A DNA stretch of 64,000 nt, taken from positions 344,501 to 408,500 of the forward strand of contig VCJN01001768.1 of the NCBI GenBank assembly GCA_006384855.1, written 5' to 3'. The translations under genes and the position numbers were made by a program. This document shows, piece by piece, positions 10,330 through 21,506 of this stretch. This DNA is from Tetraselmis striata (lineage: Eukaryota; Chlorophyta; Chlorodendrophyceae; Chlorodendrales; Chlorodendraceae). Under the pieces are notes generated by a model. That model saw only the letters and a list, made by a program, of their open reading frames with translations, had not been told where the DNA came from and ran no database searches. The stretch's first letter is position 1. Each line of letters opens with the position of its first letter.

Positions 10330-12650
10330 TCGCTACAAATGGTGTAGTATCCGTCAATGTTGGCGGGAGATGCATCAAACGGTCCGGTGCCCGTGATATA
10401 TTGATGCGACATGCAAATCATTATGACATGGGCATGAGTTGCATTATAACATGGATCGTTATAACACTAGCAACATGGAACATGAGCAGTTGCATGACGA
10501 TGTTTAGCGCTGGATGATTCATTCGGATCCTACGCTACAGGTGCTGGTACCTTGACTTGTGGCGGGCGGTGTGAAGATGCTGCTACGCAGATGACGACTT
10601 GACGAGAACTAGATATTTAGCGGTATATAAGGATTTACCATTAATATGTTTATTTTTCACTGCCCTGCTGCGCTAGCTACTTGGCGCTTTCTTCCTCGCG
10701 ACACACAGCAGCAGGGCCCGAGTGCCTGCTAGAAACATCCTGCATCGCCATTTCCGTGTTTCCGTGATGCAGCATGGATTGGTATGCATTAGGACTCGTT
10801 GTCGAGCTTATGAGGTTTTATTAGTTCGTCTCGTAATCGAGATGAGATGAGGTTTTAATTAATTCAGATGATGACGTATGAATGACAATATATGAGAGAT
10901 TCATAATATTTTTGTCAGATTCGTAAATATGCGGGCGAGTAATCTGAGAGTACTCGTACAAGTACGAGCACGAGTTTATGGTGGCGTAGTATAGTCGCCA
11001 TATCAACGCTCTATCACTGTAGTAGTTGTGCGGGGGCGCCGAGTATATTCTGCGCACCAATTGGCTGATAACATCAATATTATTCCTCAGTGTTTGCGGG
11101 AGATGCATCCTCAGGAGTGATCCCGTGATTTCTTGATGCAACATATAAAAATGCAAATCAGCAGCACCACAGCGTAGGCAGCATGACAGTATTATCATAT
11201 TTGCTCTATAATTTGGATATTATATGGAGTTGCTGCATACACTGTGTGATTACATGAGCCAGCTGCAAAATTCAAGAAATCCGTACAGAAATCCAGAAGA
11301 AAATCCAGCTACGGGCCACCAGAGGCGGGAACCGCCATGACAGCCACCGGCCAGGCATCGCCACCAGCCAGCCGCCGCTCCACGCAGTAGGGACGCTCTC
11401 CCCAGCACACAATCCCGGGCCACTCCAATAGCGGCACTAGTCGCTACCGGTAGGCCGAATGTGATGTGAAGGAAGTGATGTCATGTGAAGTTGCTGTATA
11501 CACTCTTGTACGATAGTACTACTCGTATTTTGCCCTTGATCCTACGCGGATCGCAGTCCTAGTATGGCGAGGTACCTGTCCCAACCCGCGGTGCAGGATC
11601 CCGATAATAATTACTTCTACGCTCAGGTAGATACCTGGGATTGGTACTTCCGCACTCACTACCAATATAGCGACTGTATGAAGATAAGGCGGGCTCGCTA
11701 ATATTGGCTGTCTTCCGCCCGTGACAATCCTTTCTTATCGTACACGTGATTCATTGCCTGGCGGGACAGATACTTGTAGTAGGGATGATACTGGTGTGAA
11801 TATTGCAAAAAATGGCAGGGATGACAAATGAAATCCACCGGTAAAAGTACTCATATGTGTGAATTACACGACGTGTAATCATATTTAGACTGTGAGCTAC
11901 AAAGGACCAGTAGGAAATGCGCCGCCAGAAGTAGTAATCCTTACTGCGAGATCAGCACAAGCCGCAGCAAAACGGAATCCACATACGCACGTGCACAAAA
12001 CGGGAGCATATATACTTGTACGGACATCATGACACAGCATGATGCAAATGGTACGGGTACCGCCACTGATACGATTTATTCTCTTTTGTGACTACATCAT
12101 TATTGCCTACTACTACGCTAAGTATTTTTAGTTAGTGAGATGAATTTATACAAGGATTAGTCGATATGCGTGCGAGAAGTTTCTACGTAGTACCAGTACC
12201 CTGATTTATTTTGCTCATCGGACTGGGCGCTTTCTTCCCGTGATAGGACACGGCAGGACGACCTGCCCGACATGCAGCTGAAAATTGGGACTCTCCGCTT
12301 CATATTTACTGTATAGCGACAAAAACCTCATTGGTATTATCAATATTTTATCTTTTTTGGTAACAGGGAGAGCGTTAAGAGAATATTATCAATAATCGCG
12401 CGAGCGCGGTGGGCAAGGTTGATCCTTATTTTGCGCGCCGCGCTGAACATATAGTACTACGCGTACCCGGCAGTATCCGTCAACATTGGCGGGCCGCGCG
12501 AGGGCGGAGACATCAAGGCAGACTGGGTACCAGTACCGGTGTGAATTATTATAAAAGGACAGCAAGAAATCCAACACCAAAAGCAGCACCAAAAGATCAA
12601 CACAGCAAGCCGCCAAGAAGCGGCCAGCATCCCGCACGAGGCAGGGCGGG
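10330..12650. other. AT-rich intergenic region with degenerate repeats
   Basis: No credible gene. Segments at about 10360-10440 and 11090-11170 resemble each other (a GCGGGAGATGCATC core, then TTGATGC and ATGCAAATCA). A second related pair lies at about 10640-10760 and 12190-12300 (a GGCGCTTTCTTCC core). These look like old copies of dispersed elements. The 125-codon minus-strand frame at 10821-11198 has no coding signature and was rejected. Confidence 0.5.
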
Positions 12651-12704
12651 ATATGTATATATACATATATATATAAATATATAATACATAATATATAATA
12701 TATG

Positions 12705-12755
<51 letters not shown>

Positions 12756-12800
12756 ATATATATATCTTTTATGTATGTATATATGTATATTAATTAGTAC
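12650..12800. repeat. AT / TG microsatellite
   Basis: Alternating TA-rich sequence (about 12653-12715), then about 18 TG units (12714-12754), then more TA. Cys- and His/Thr-rich frames across it are products of the repeat. Confidence 0.95.
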
Positions 12801-13859
12801 CCTAATCCGCTCATGCCGGGCATTCATCGTTCTTTTTAGGGCCCCATACAAATCCAACCAGTCTCCCTTCTAGCGATAGCTTATGCCCAATATCCCAACG
12901 ACTGCAGCCGGGGGGGGCCCCATGCACGCCCCCATTCCTTTCCACTCCTTCCCCAACAGCAGAGCTACAATGCTCCGGCTGAGGCCGCCAAGGCGCCCCG
13001 CCAGCAGCGCCGCAGATGTTGGAGTTAGGGACAGTCGGGGGCTTTGCGGTGCTGGCCTAACCCAAATTGCGATTTGCCTCGGCCGGGAAGAGACGAGGGC
13101 CTCGACGTGCTGATCGGATGTGCGAGAGGGATGTAAAATCCGGCAGTGGTACTAGAGCCGGCGTATTGTGTGTGGCGGGGGGGCAGGGGGGGGGGGGGGG
13201 GGGGGGTGACTGCGCTCACGCAGCTGCGGCCCTTTCGAACCGGATGGCCAGGTCACGGTGCATAGTGGTTTGCCGCGGGTAGATTGCGGCAGGGTGCCTG
13301 ATGCTGGCGTTGTACTAGCGGGGTGCGGAGGTTGTCTGGTTGGGTTTGCCGCCACCCCTGGGGGGGGGGGGGGGGGGGGGGGCAAGACGGCATTACGGGA
13401 TTACTCATACCTGATACCCCTCCGCAGTAGCCAGTGGGTGCCGGAAAAAAAAAACTGTATTGGCATTGATGATGAGCGGAAAAGCGAAATTAAAAGCTAG
13501 CGAATGCCCTACATTTGTCGAGGTGAAAATCAGTAATACAAGTAGAGTATTAACTTTTGGTAAGTCGCCAGTTTGTAACTTTTCATCGTTACAAGATGTT
13601 TGCTAACGGTTTGTAACACCCTCTATGCTGGGAGTTGCATGCAACATCACATGAATACTGCTCATGCAACGCGCAGGTAGTACTGGCAGTATACACATAC
13701 TGCGCAAGTGCGAAGAATCCTTGTGCACACCAGCATGCTATTAAGCTCTTTCTCTCCTAGCACACACGTTGTGTGGGGCATATCTGTAGTAAGGGCAAAT
13801 TTTGCGAGCGTTGGACACGTATTCCATTCACGCTGAAGCAAATTGCAGTCAAAGTCGAA

Positions 13860-14145
13860 GGCATGTTTGGTGGTGGCCTGTGGAACACACCGGTTTTCTG
13901 CAGAGATGAATGAAGGATGAGGCAAAAGAATCTCAAGACCAAGAATAAAATAGATTAAAATATAGTAACGATTAGTAACAACAATTAGTTGTAATGACTG
14001 GTAATTAATAGTTGGACCCGTGAGGGGACCCAACTGCCAGCAGACCTGGGGTTGCCCTCAGGGCTGTCTAGAAAGGAATTGCGTTTGTTAGAAACTAGGG
14101 GGGCAGCCGGGCATGTTCCTCACAACAGCGAGTATTTTCAGCATC
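13860..14145 (+). repeat. dispersed repeat, copy 1 of a direct pair
   Basis: About 285 bp starting GGCATGTTTGGTGG and ending near GTATTTTCAGCATC closely matches 16283-16566 in the same orientation. Inside, 14010-14035 forms a hairpin (arms AGTTGG and CCAACT, flanked by near-complementary bases). No target duplication was seen. Confidence 0.75.
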
Positions 14146-14463
14146 ACAACACAACAGCCAATATTTCTCGCAAAGGCGTTGCTAGATTGCCAACATGGAC
14201 AGCGCAGCAATGCATGTCGAAGAGATGATACCCACTCAGGATTCATATGTTGTTTGCCCCCACCCCCTCCCCGATCTCCTCAATATATCTGTCCAGCTAA
14301 CGCGGTGCACGATTTAGAATCTGCTGGGATTCTAAATTTACACCCTCAAAAACTAAAGAAGTACATAAAGTCAGTGTTCTAGGGGGTAGAGGACACCCAT
14401 GGGCAGATCATATTACAAGTTGGGGCGGGTTGGTAGTCGTGGCGCGATTGGGCGCCTGCCGCC

Positions 14464-15111
14464 ATGGTGCATCATCCCGGTGGGTGGCGGCGCACTCCAC
14501 CACTGCTCACCGCTATGGGCCCATCACTCGGAACCACCAAAACCGCCAAAGTGCCGGATCTTCCGGCACGTGCCCGATGGCTATGGGTCCAGGCACACCC
14601 AGAGGAGCCTCCGGAGGGGGTGGTCCTGACCGGAGGGGCCACTGGGGCCGTCGGCGCCTGGACCGTCGTCACATTTTCCCACGCGCACCCGGAGATCACC
14701 GGCGACCACAAGTTGAAAGCCAACAGCATCCTGACCTGCACCGGCGTACCCGATCCCGCAGGCATCTTCAGGGGCCAAGACCAGAGTGTGAGGGACGCGA
14801 ATGCTGAGAACCGGCGGCTAATTCAGCGAGCCGACGCCGGTATCAGCGAGGATATCGCTGGCGACTCAGCAGAGCAAGACGAGTACCCTAACGCTCCCCC
14901 AGAGCCCCCCGCCGGCTCTTATAGAACAAAATCGTTTTTTGATGCACATGCACCTTGTCCACCGTTACACTGTGCCCCTGTAGCCCTGCACCGCACCTGC
15001 ATAATTGTACAGCGCTGTGTCGACAAAATATTGGCGTTGTCGACCCCCGTCGACGGTATTGCCCTCCAGCTGCCCAACCGCCCGTTTTGGGGAATCATAC
15101 TATATGTTTAA
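14464..15111 (+). CDS. orphan ORF, 215 codons
   Basis: A single open frame from ATG 14464 to TAA, GC-rich in its first 140 codons. It includes VVLTGGATGAVGAWTVVTFS and an acidic stretch with ENRRLIQRADAGISEDIAGD. The last 60 codons drift to AT-rich, less coding-like sequence, so the real end may be a splice site before 14920. It sits between two 0.28-kb direct repeats (13860-14145 and 16283-16566), so it may be mobile-element cargo. No domain recognised. Confidence 0.35.
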   Translation: MVHHPGGWRRTPPLLTAMGPSLGTTKTAKVPDLPARARWLWVQAHPEEPPEGVVLTGGATGAVGAWTVVTFSHAHPEITGDHKLKANSILTCTGVPDPAGIFRGQDQSVRDANAENRRLIQRADAGISEDIAGDSAEQDEYPNAPPEPPAGSYRTKSFFDAHAPCPPLHCAPVALHRTCIIVQRCVDKILALSTPVDGIALQLPNRPFWGIILYV

Positions 15112-16282
15112 GCTAGGGGATCACGGGGTTTTGTACCCGTCAATCCTTCTTAAGCCAAAGTTAGCCTCATAGCAGTCTGCACAGGTCGGTTTTTTAAGAA
15201 AAATCGGCCAACATCCCCTGTTTAGGGTCTGATCTGATATGCCCTGGAGGCCCTACCATACCTAGATACATATGTTTGGATCAACATGCCCGAAGGGGGC
15301 CTAAAACAGCTTACCTACAGGTAAGATACCGCAGGCGACGACATGCCCCTGTTTGGTGCACGGCCGCGCACCAAAGTGCGTTAGCCGGACAGATATAGCC
15401 ATATATGTAATGTGGAAACGGGAAAGCACTGCTTTGAGATATGCTTACGCTGGAGGCCATGTGTTGGCGGCTTGGAGTTTTGAACGTTCGGAATGACTGC
15501 CCCAGCAGCTAGGGTGCTATACTCATCGTGCCGGGAATGATATACATGTAATCCTTAAATTACATACGTACATGTATACAATTATATACACTGGCAACAA
15601 ATAGACCGCTAAAAACGGGACTATAGGTACAACGTACGGGTACACAGATGCCATCCATACAACCTATACCGACGTACAACGCTATATGTGTCGCTACCAC
15701 GTGTATAGTTAACAGGTACGACATACAACGGCATCATTGAGCCTGCAGGCCCTCCAAAGCGGCCAAAAAGCAGTGGTAGAGCAACCAATCCTTGTTTTCA
15801 GCAGCGCGCTATCCGCGGTCGCTACAGGCGGCAACTACGAGCAAAACTTGCAGCACGTACACGTAGTAGCGACTACAACCACCACAACCAATACTCGCAC
15901 TGAACAAACTGTAGCGCGATGACTACACCTGTAATTCTAACTCGCAGCATATTGGTATATTGGTAGCTGATGGTCTCATGGGCGACGAATATCTGTATAT
16001 GTGGAAGATCTGGAATGACTGATCGGACCGCCACAGCCGGCGCCGCAGGATGATCAGCGCCGTGACCTACGGGATATTTTCAGCAATGGCAGCAAGTGAA
16101 GCCAAGACGCAGCGCAGCCAAGACCCAAGACAAACCTACATCGCAACAAGGCCACCCGAGCTGGCGAATGGCGGCGACCGTAACCTGCGCGCCACCAGTT
16201 CCCACTGATATGCAGGATAGCCTTTTACACAGGGGGTGGGGCGACTACTGCATTGGTGATCTTTGTGCTGCCGATCAAAGGT
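15112..16282. other. intergenic, no gene seen
   Basis: AT-rich sequence with palindromic TACATGTA-type words around 15540-15580 and no supported ORF. Confidence 0.5.
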
Positions 16283-16566
16283 GGCATGTTTGGTGGCGGC
16301 CTGTGGGCCCGGGCCACACCGGTTATCTGCAGAGATGAAGGATGAGGCAAAAAAAGCTCAAGACCAAGCAGTAATAGAATAAAAATATAGTAACAATAAT
16401 TAGTTTTAATGATTGGTAATCAATAGTTGGATCCGTGAGGGGACCCAACTGCCAGCAGACATGGGGCTGCGCCCGGGGCTGTCCAGAAACGCATTGCGTT
16501 TGTAAGAATCTAGGGGGGAGGCCGGGGCTGTTCCTCGTACATCATTCACACAGTATTTACAGCATC
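16283..16566 (+). repeat. dispersed repeat, copy 2 of a direct pair
   Basis: Matches 13860-14145 in the same orientation with scattered substitutions and small indels. The internal hairpin (16425-16450) is retained with one loop-side change, which fits conservation of the fold or recent common origin. Confidence 0.75.
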
Positions 16567-17606
16567 GTACTGGCGAGCGCCCATGGTTTTGCGGAAAATA
16601 ACACAGCTACTGATCAGGTGATGGAAGGGGGCGATGCGTGGAAACGAAAGAGAATGGCCGGGAGCTTGATGAGCTGTAATTACTTTTGTAATTAATTGTT
16701 GCGTCTCCTGCTGTGCTTTGAGATGGCAGGGCATCAAAATAAATCAGTCTCGGCGGTGGAGAGCAGCAGGCTATTTGCAAACAATTTCAGTTCGAATATC
16801 CTAAGGAAATATGCCCGCAGGGCGGCAATAGATTTGGCGACATGTGGCGTGCAGGCTGGGCAGGGAATACGACCTACCCGTTCGGTACCTTTGACGCCTG
16901 TAGTATATTTGCAATACTGTATGTCAATTCACTACACTGGCGCGGGAATGACTGGATGCGATTTCAAAGTGTCCGTATCATTATGAAACCTGTAGTACTC
17001 GCCGCGCCGCCGGGCGAACGCGGGCGGGCTGCTGCCTGCGGAGGGGGGGGAGGGAGCCTTTGGTATGTAGGATTTTTTCCTTCCCCAGTACTTTCCGTGC
17101 ATTCTCTGGACGCTCTCCCTGTAACCAACAGCCATCTAGAGGGCGGCGCCCGGCCGGCCATCAGCCGCACAACATAAGCGTCTACAATAAGGGCCCGCGC
17201 CACACCGACGCCGTTACCCGGGGAGGAGCAGGTTCGCGCCGCGGGGCGTAGGGGCAGTCTTGCAGAATCTCCCCCCCCCCCCCCCCCCCCGCCCGGGCCC
17301 CACCCACTGGCGGCTTCTGATCTGCATCGCCGCAACCCGCCCGCCGCACAGATCGCGCCTCAACCCCGTCGCACACTGCCCCCCCCCCCCCCCCCCCCCC
17401 CCCTCCTCTTCGGAGTTCACTTTACTTTAGAAGGAAGCAGATTTACTTGCATTATTTGGAGTGCTCAGACGGCAGCCTCCGCCGACAGAGTCCAGCAACT
17501 GACCCCCCCCTCCCCTCCCCTCTGGTATGTTTTCCACTGCTGTGGCGACACCAAACAGGGAAGCCTACAGGCGCGTGGGGGCGGGGCAGGCGCCAGCAGG
17601 GCGGTC

Positions 17607-20452
17607 ATGGCATCCGCCGACATGAGCGAGCTGTGGGAGCGGCTGGACGGGCAGGTGGGGTCGCGCCAGTTCAAAAAGGCGGCCCGCACAGTGGACGCCA
17701 TCCTGGAGGAATCGCCGGGGCAGCCCGTTGCGGTGCGCGCCAAAGGCGTGCTGCTGGTGCGGGCGGGGCGCTACGAGGAGGCGCTGGCGCTGGCGCAGGG
17801 CACGGAGGGGCTGGCGTTCGAGGGCGCGTACTGCCTGTACCGGCTGGGCCGCTATGGCGAGGCGCTGGCGGCGCTGCAGGGCCCTGGGGGCGCGGAGGGC
17901 CCCGCCAGCCTGCACCTCGCCGCGCAGCTGCACCACCGGCTGGGCCACCCCAAGGAGTGCATCGCCTCCTACTCGGAGCTCTTCTCCAGGCACGGCGACG
18001 AGAGCCTGGAGCTACGCACCAACGTGCTGGCGGCGTACGTGGAGAACGGGCGCGCGCGCGAGATCCCGGAGCTCATGGCCGCCATGAAGATCGCGGGCGA
18101 GGCGAGCTACGAGGTGGCGTTCAACAAGGCGTGCGGCCTGCTCGCGGCGGGCGGGCAGCTGGGGGCGGCGGAGGAGGCGCTGCTGCTGGCGCAGCGCATC
18201 GGCCAGGAGACGCTCTACAGCGAGGACTTCACCGAGGAGGAGGTGGACGAGGAGCTGGCGCCGCTCAAGGCGCAGCTCGCCTACGTCATGGCCGCCCGCG
18301 GCAACAGGTGCCTCCCCCCCCCCCCCCCCCCCCCCCCCACCTTGTAAACCCTCGCGCACGTGGCCACCCAGCTTAACATTCCATCAGGGATAATGGGGTC
18401 CCCCCAAAAAACGCATCATCGGAGTACCGCCCGGGAGCAGAACCTGGCGTGCTCTGATGCACGGGTGCCGGCGCACCCGCAAGCACCCTTCTGATGATGA
18501 GCCTCAGTTCGGGACTGCTGGCTACCCGTAAGAACATTCGCTACTGTTTAGCTGTAGTTTCGCCTATGGTTGACCTTTGGCAGGCATAGGAGGTTCTTGT
18601 TCGCAGTGTTCTTATTCCCATGTCGGCCGGCCGCTGTGTCCCCGATGAATCGAGGCATTGTCTCCTCGTCACATGGGGCTTTACTTGTGATCACCAGAGT
18701 TTACTCTATGTGGCAACACAGGAATGCCGCAGATAAACCTGTTCGGGAAAAATCATGGGACTGTACAGTGCCACAAAAGCTAGCCCTTTTTTTAATTGAT
18801 GCCCGCGGGTTTCTGTGCCGCAGCGCCGAGGCGGCAGAGATGACCGCCGAAGTGGTAAAGGCGAGCAAGAACGATATCGCGACGCACGCGGTCGCGGAGA
18901 ACAACCTGGCGGCGGTGCGCGGGCTGGAGGCCAAGGGCGCCGCCGCCGAGTCGCTCAAGCGGCTGGACGCGCTGCGGGCGCCCGACGGCGCCCCGCTGGC
19001 CCTGGTGCCCGAGCTGGAGGGCCGGCTGACGGACGCGCAGAAGGAGGCGCTGCACTGCAACCGCGCGGCGCTGATGCTGGCGCTGGGACGGCTGGCGCCC
19101 GCGGCCGAGCTGGTGGGCGCGCTGGAGGCCGACTTCCCGGCCGCCACGGGCCCGGTGCTGCTGCGCGCGGGGCTGCTGGCGGCGGGCGGCGACGCCGCGG
19201 GCGCGGACGCGCTGCTGGCAGACCGGTTCCCGGCCCAGCCGGGCGCCCCGCGCGCCCCGACACTGCTGCGCGCGCAGCTGGCGGCGGGGTCGCAGCCGGA
19301 GGCGGCCGCCGACCTTCTCGGCGCCGTGGAGGACGAGGAGTTTGCCTTCAGCCCGGCCGTCACTGCGACCAAGGTGCCCTTCCTCCCCCTGATGACTATG
19401 ACCGGGCTGTTGCCTACGCTGAGCGGCCCATTAACCGAGTTCCTGCCCACAGCCGCGCGCCGGTGCCGGTGCCCCCTCCCGCCCACCCCCCTGACAACGG
19501 ACGTGCTGACACGGTTGCGGCGGCGCCGGCAGCTGGCGCTCTACAAGCGCGCGGGTGCGAGCGCCAAGGTGGCGGCGCTGCTCGAGGCGGGACTGCAGCA
19601 CTGGGAGCGCCGCATGAGCGACGACGCGCAGGCCAAGCCGGCCGCCATGAAGTTTCTGCTTCAAGCGCAGGCGCAGCTGCATATGGAGGTACGGCATAGA
19701 GCCCGGCGCGCGTGTGGTACCCTCCACATCTGTGGGACCTGCCCTGTGCGCCCGCGGCAAGCCCCCATCCCCCCCCCCCCCCCCCCCACCACCCACACAC
19801 ACATCCTCACCGCTCCCCTTGCCCCATCAACTCTCTATGTTACGGGCAGCCCCGGACATCATCCGGATATCTCAGCAGCTGCGGTGCGGTGGTGCGGCGC
19901 AGGCGGGCCGTGTGCGGGACGCCGCCGAAAGCCTGATGGAGCTGCGCGACAAGTACATGCCGCAGGACCTGCCACTGCTGGTGAAGCTCGTCAAGACGGT
20001 GGCGATGTATGACCCGGAGGTGAGTACACTGGTTCTTCCGTACCACCTCACGTACCGGGCTTGCAGTACTTACCCCCAAGGGTGGGCAAGGCGTGTAATG
20101 TGACTCCATGAGGGCGATAGGGGTCCGTAGTGATGAAATTATACCGTATGTCAGCCCGCCGGGGGCATTATACTGCTTGCACGTGATGACCTTCAGTAGT
20201 CGCTGCTAGTCGCTACGGGTACTGACGATACCAGTAGTGCTGACCGCCGCGCGGGTGAGCAGGGCCAGAATGATCACGTGCGCATTTTCCGCTGCCATGT
20301 AGCATATTTCTCGGTTGTGTATCACTTTAGCAGCCAAAGCGGCCAGGAGCCATAATCCTTGCCACTACACAGGTATGTAGGACCCCTCTCCTGGAGAACC
20401 GGTGTGAGCGGTGGCGGCGGGGAACCATATCGGGGGCGCTTGGAGCGGGGCA

Positions 20453-20483
<31 letters not shown>

Positions 20484-21506
20484 TGACGTGGGCGGTGCGG
20501 GCTGCCGTACGGACGGTGCACAGGCAGCTGCGCGGCTGGGGGCGGATCTGCCACCGCTGGAGGCGGGCGGCGAGGAGGAGGCGCAGGCGGACATCGCGGC
20601 GGTGCTGGCCAGGTGCCACAACCGCACGGCAGACAAGAAGAGAGGTACCCCCCCCCCCCCCTCCCCCCTTCCCTAATGGTGTATCTCCCTCGGAAGGTAA
20701 ATATAGGGAGGGACGGCAGCTGCTGGGCTGGGCTGCCCGGACATGGCACCAGGGCTCTGCGGGTGGTCGAACATCATACGCCAATCACCATCATCAACAC
20801 GTATCCATGCGGTGGGTTGCTATGCACTATTGCACACTGTACGGGTGCGGACGCACTTACTAAACGCATTCCTAAGAAAGTGCCTGCTTTCTGCCTTTCC
20901 AAATTGATACGAACAGATAGATAATGTGTCATGAAAATTGGAAAGCGCCACCGGCACCCGCGGTCGATCAAGTCCAACGCGCGATTATGGGCGCGTTGCT
21001 GCAACCCGCTTGATCGTATCCACACCGTGTGAGTGCAGCGATTAATTATCCGATTATCCACACTGATGAACCATTTGAACGATTAGACGATGCCGGATGA
21101 ACCCTCTGCACTGTTGTTTTGAGTGGCTACCCGGCAGTCATCCAACCCCCCTTCCCCCCCCCCCACCACCCCCCGCCTCCTCTCCTTCTGCCCGGCCGCA
21201 GATGGGCCAAAGTCGAAGAACAAGCGCAAGCGCAAGCCGCTGCTGCCCAAGGGCGTCGACCCCAACAACCCGGGCGGCCCGCCAGACCCCGAGCGCTGGC
21301 TGCCCAAGTGGCAGCGCAGCGACTTCCGCAAGAAGAAGCGCGGGCAGCACCAGCGCGCGCAGGCGGCCAACGTGAAGGGCAGCCAGGGCGCCGGCAAGGT
21401 GGACGAGAACCTGGACCGCAGCTCCGTGCCGCTGGAGGCGCCGGCGGCCGGGCCCTCGTCGGGCAAGGCGGGCGGCAAGAAGGGCGGCAAGAAGGGCAAG
21501 CGCTAG
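17607..21506 (+). CDS. SRP72: signal recognition particle 72-kDa subunit (SRP72), at least 6 exons
   Basis: SRP72 binds SRP RNA with SRP68 and is needed for co-translational targeting to the ER. The N-terminal half is a TPR-type alpha-solenoid (SRQFKKAARTVDAILEESPG, then GRYEEALALAQ and similar helix pairs). The second exon continues the solenoid with NDIATHAVAENNLAAVRGLE and ESLKRLDALRAP, typical of the family. The last exon carries the family's basic RNA-binding tail: GVDPNNPGGPPDPERWLPKW followed by RSDFRKKKR, then a Lys/Gly-rich end (GGKKGGKKGKR). Exons: 17607-18307, 18824-19373, 19533-19688, about 19850-20019, about 20514-20644 and 21202-21506. The exon 1/2 and 5/6 junctions keep phase; the left edges of exons 4 and 5 are uncertain. 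Introns 1, 2 (or 3) and 5 contain C runs after their donors. ATG 17607 is the first in frame and the next Met is five codons later. Confidence 0.9.
20965..21016 (+). ncRNA. possible structured RNA hairpin in SRP72 intron 5
   Basis: Two nested perfect 8-bp stems: CGATCAAG (20965-20972) with CTTGATCG (21009-21016), and CAACGCGC (20975-20982) with GCGCGTTG (20991-20998), closing an 8-base loop. It lies in the intron between 20645 and 21201, on the sense strand. No snoRNA box motifs are evident. It may be an intronic RNA, a MITE remnant, or chance. Confidence 0.25.

Noticed and set aside
13210-13260. HRDLA motif on the minus strand suggesting a protein kinase
   Set aside because: The frame stops eight residues later, and no neighbouring exon gives the kinase VAIK, DFG or APE motifs.
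18701-19486. 261-codon minus-strand ORF opposite SRP72 exon 2
   Set aside because: It is a shadow of the GC-rich SRP72 exon: Ala/Ser/Arg low complexity, no family resemblance, and the plus strand has clear splice sites and domain match.
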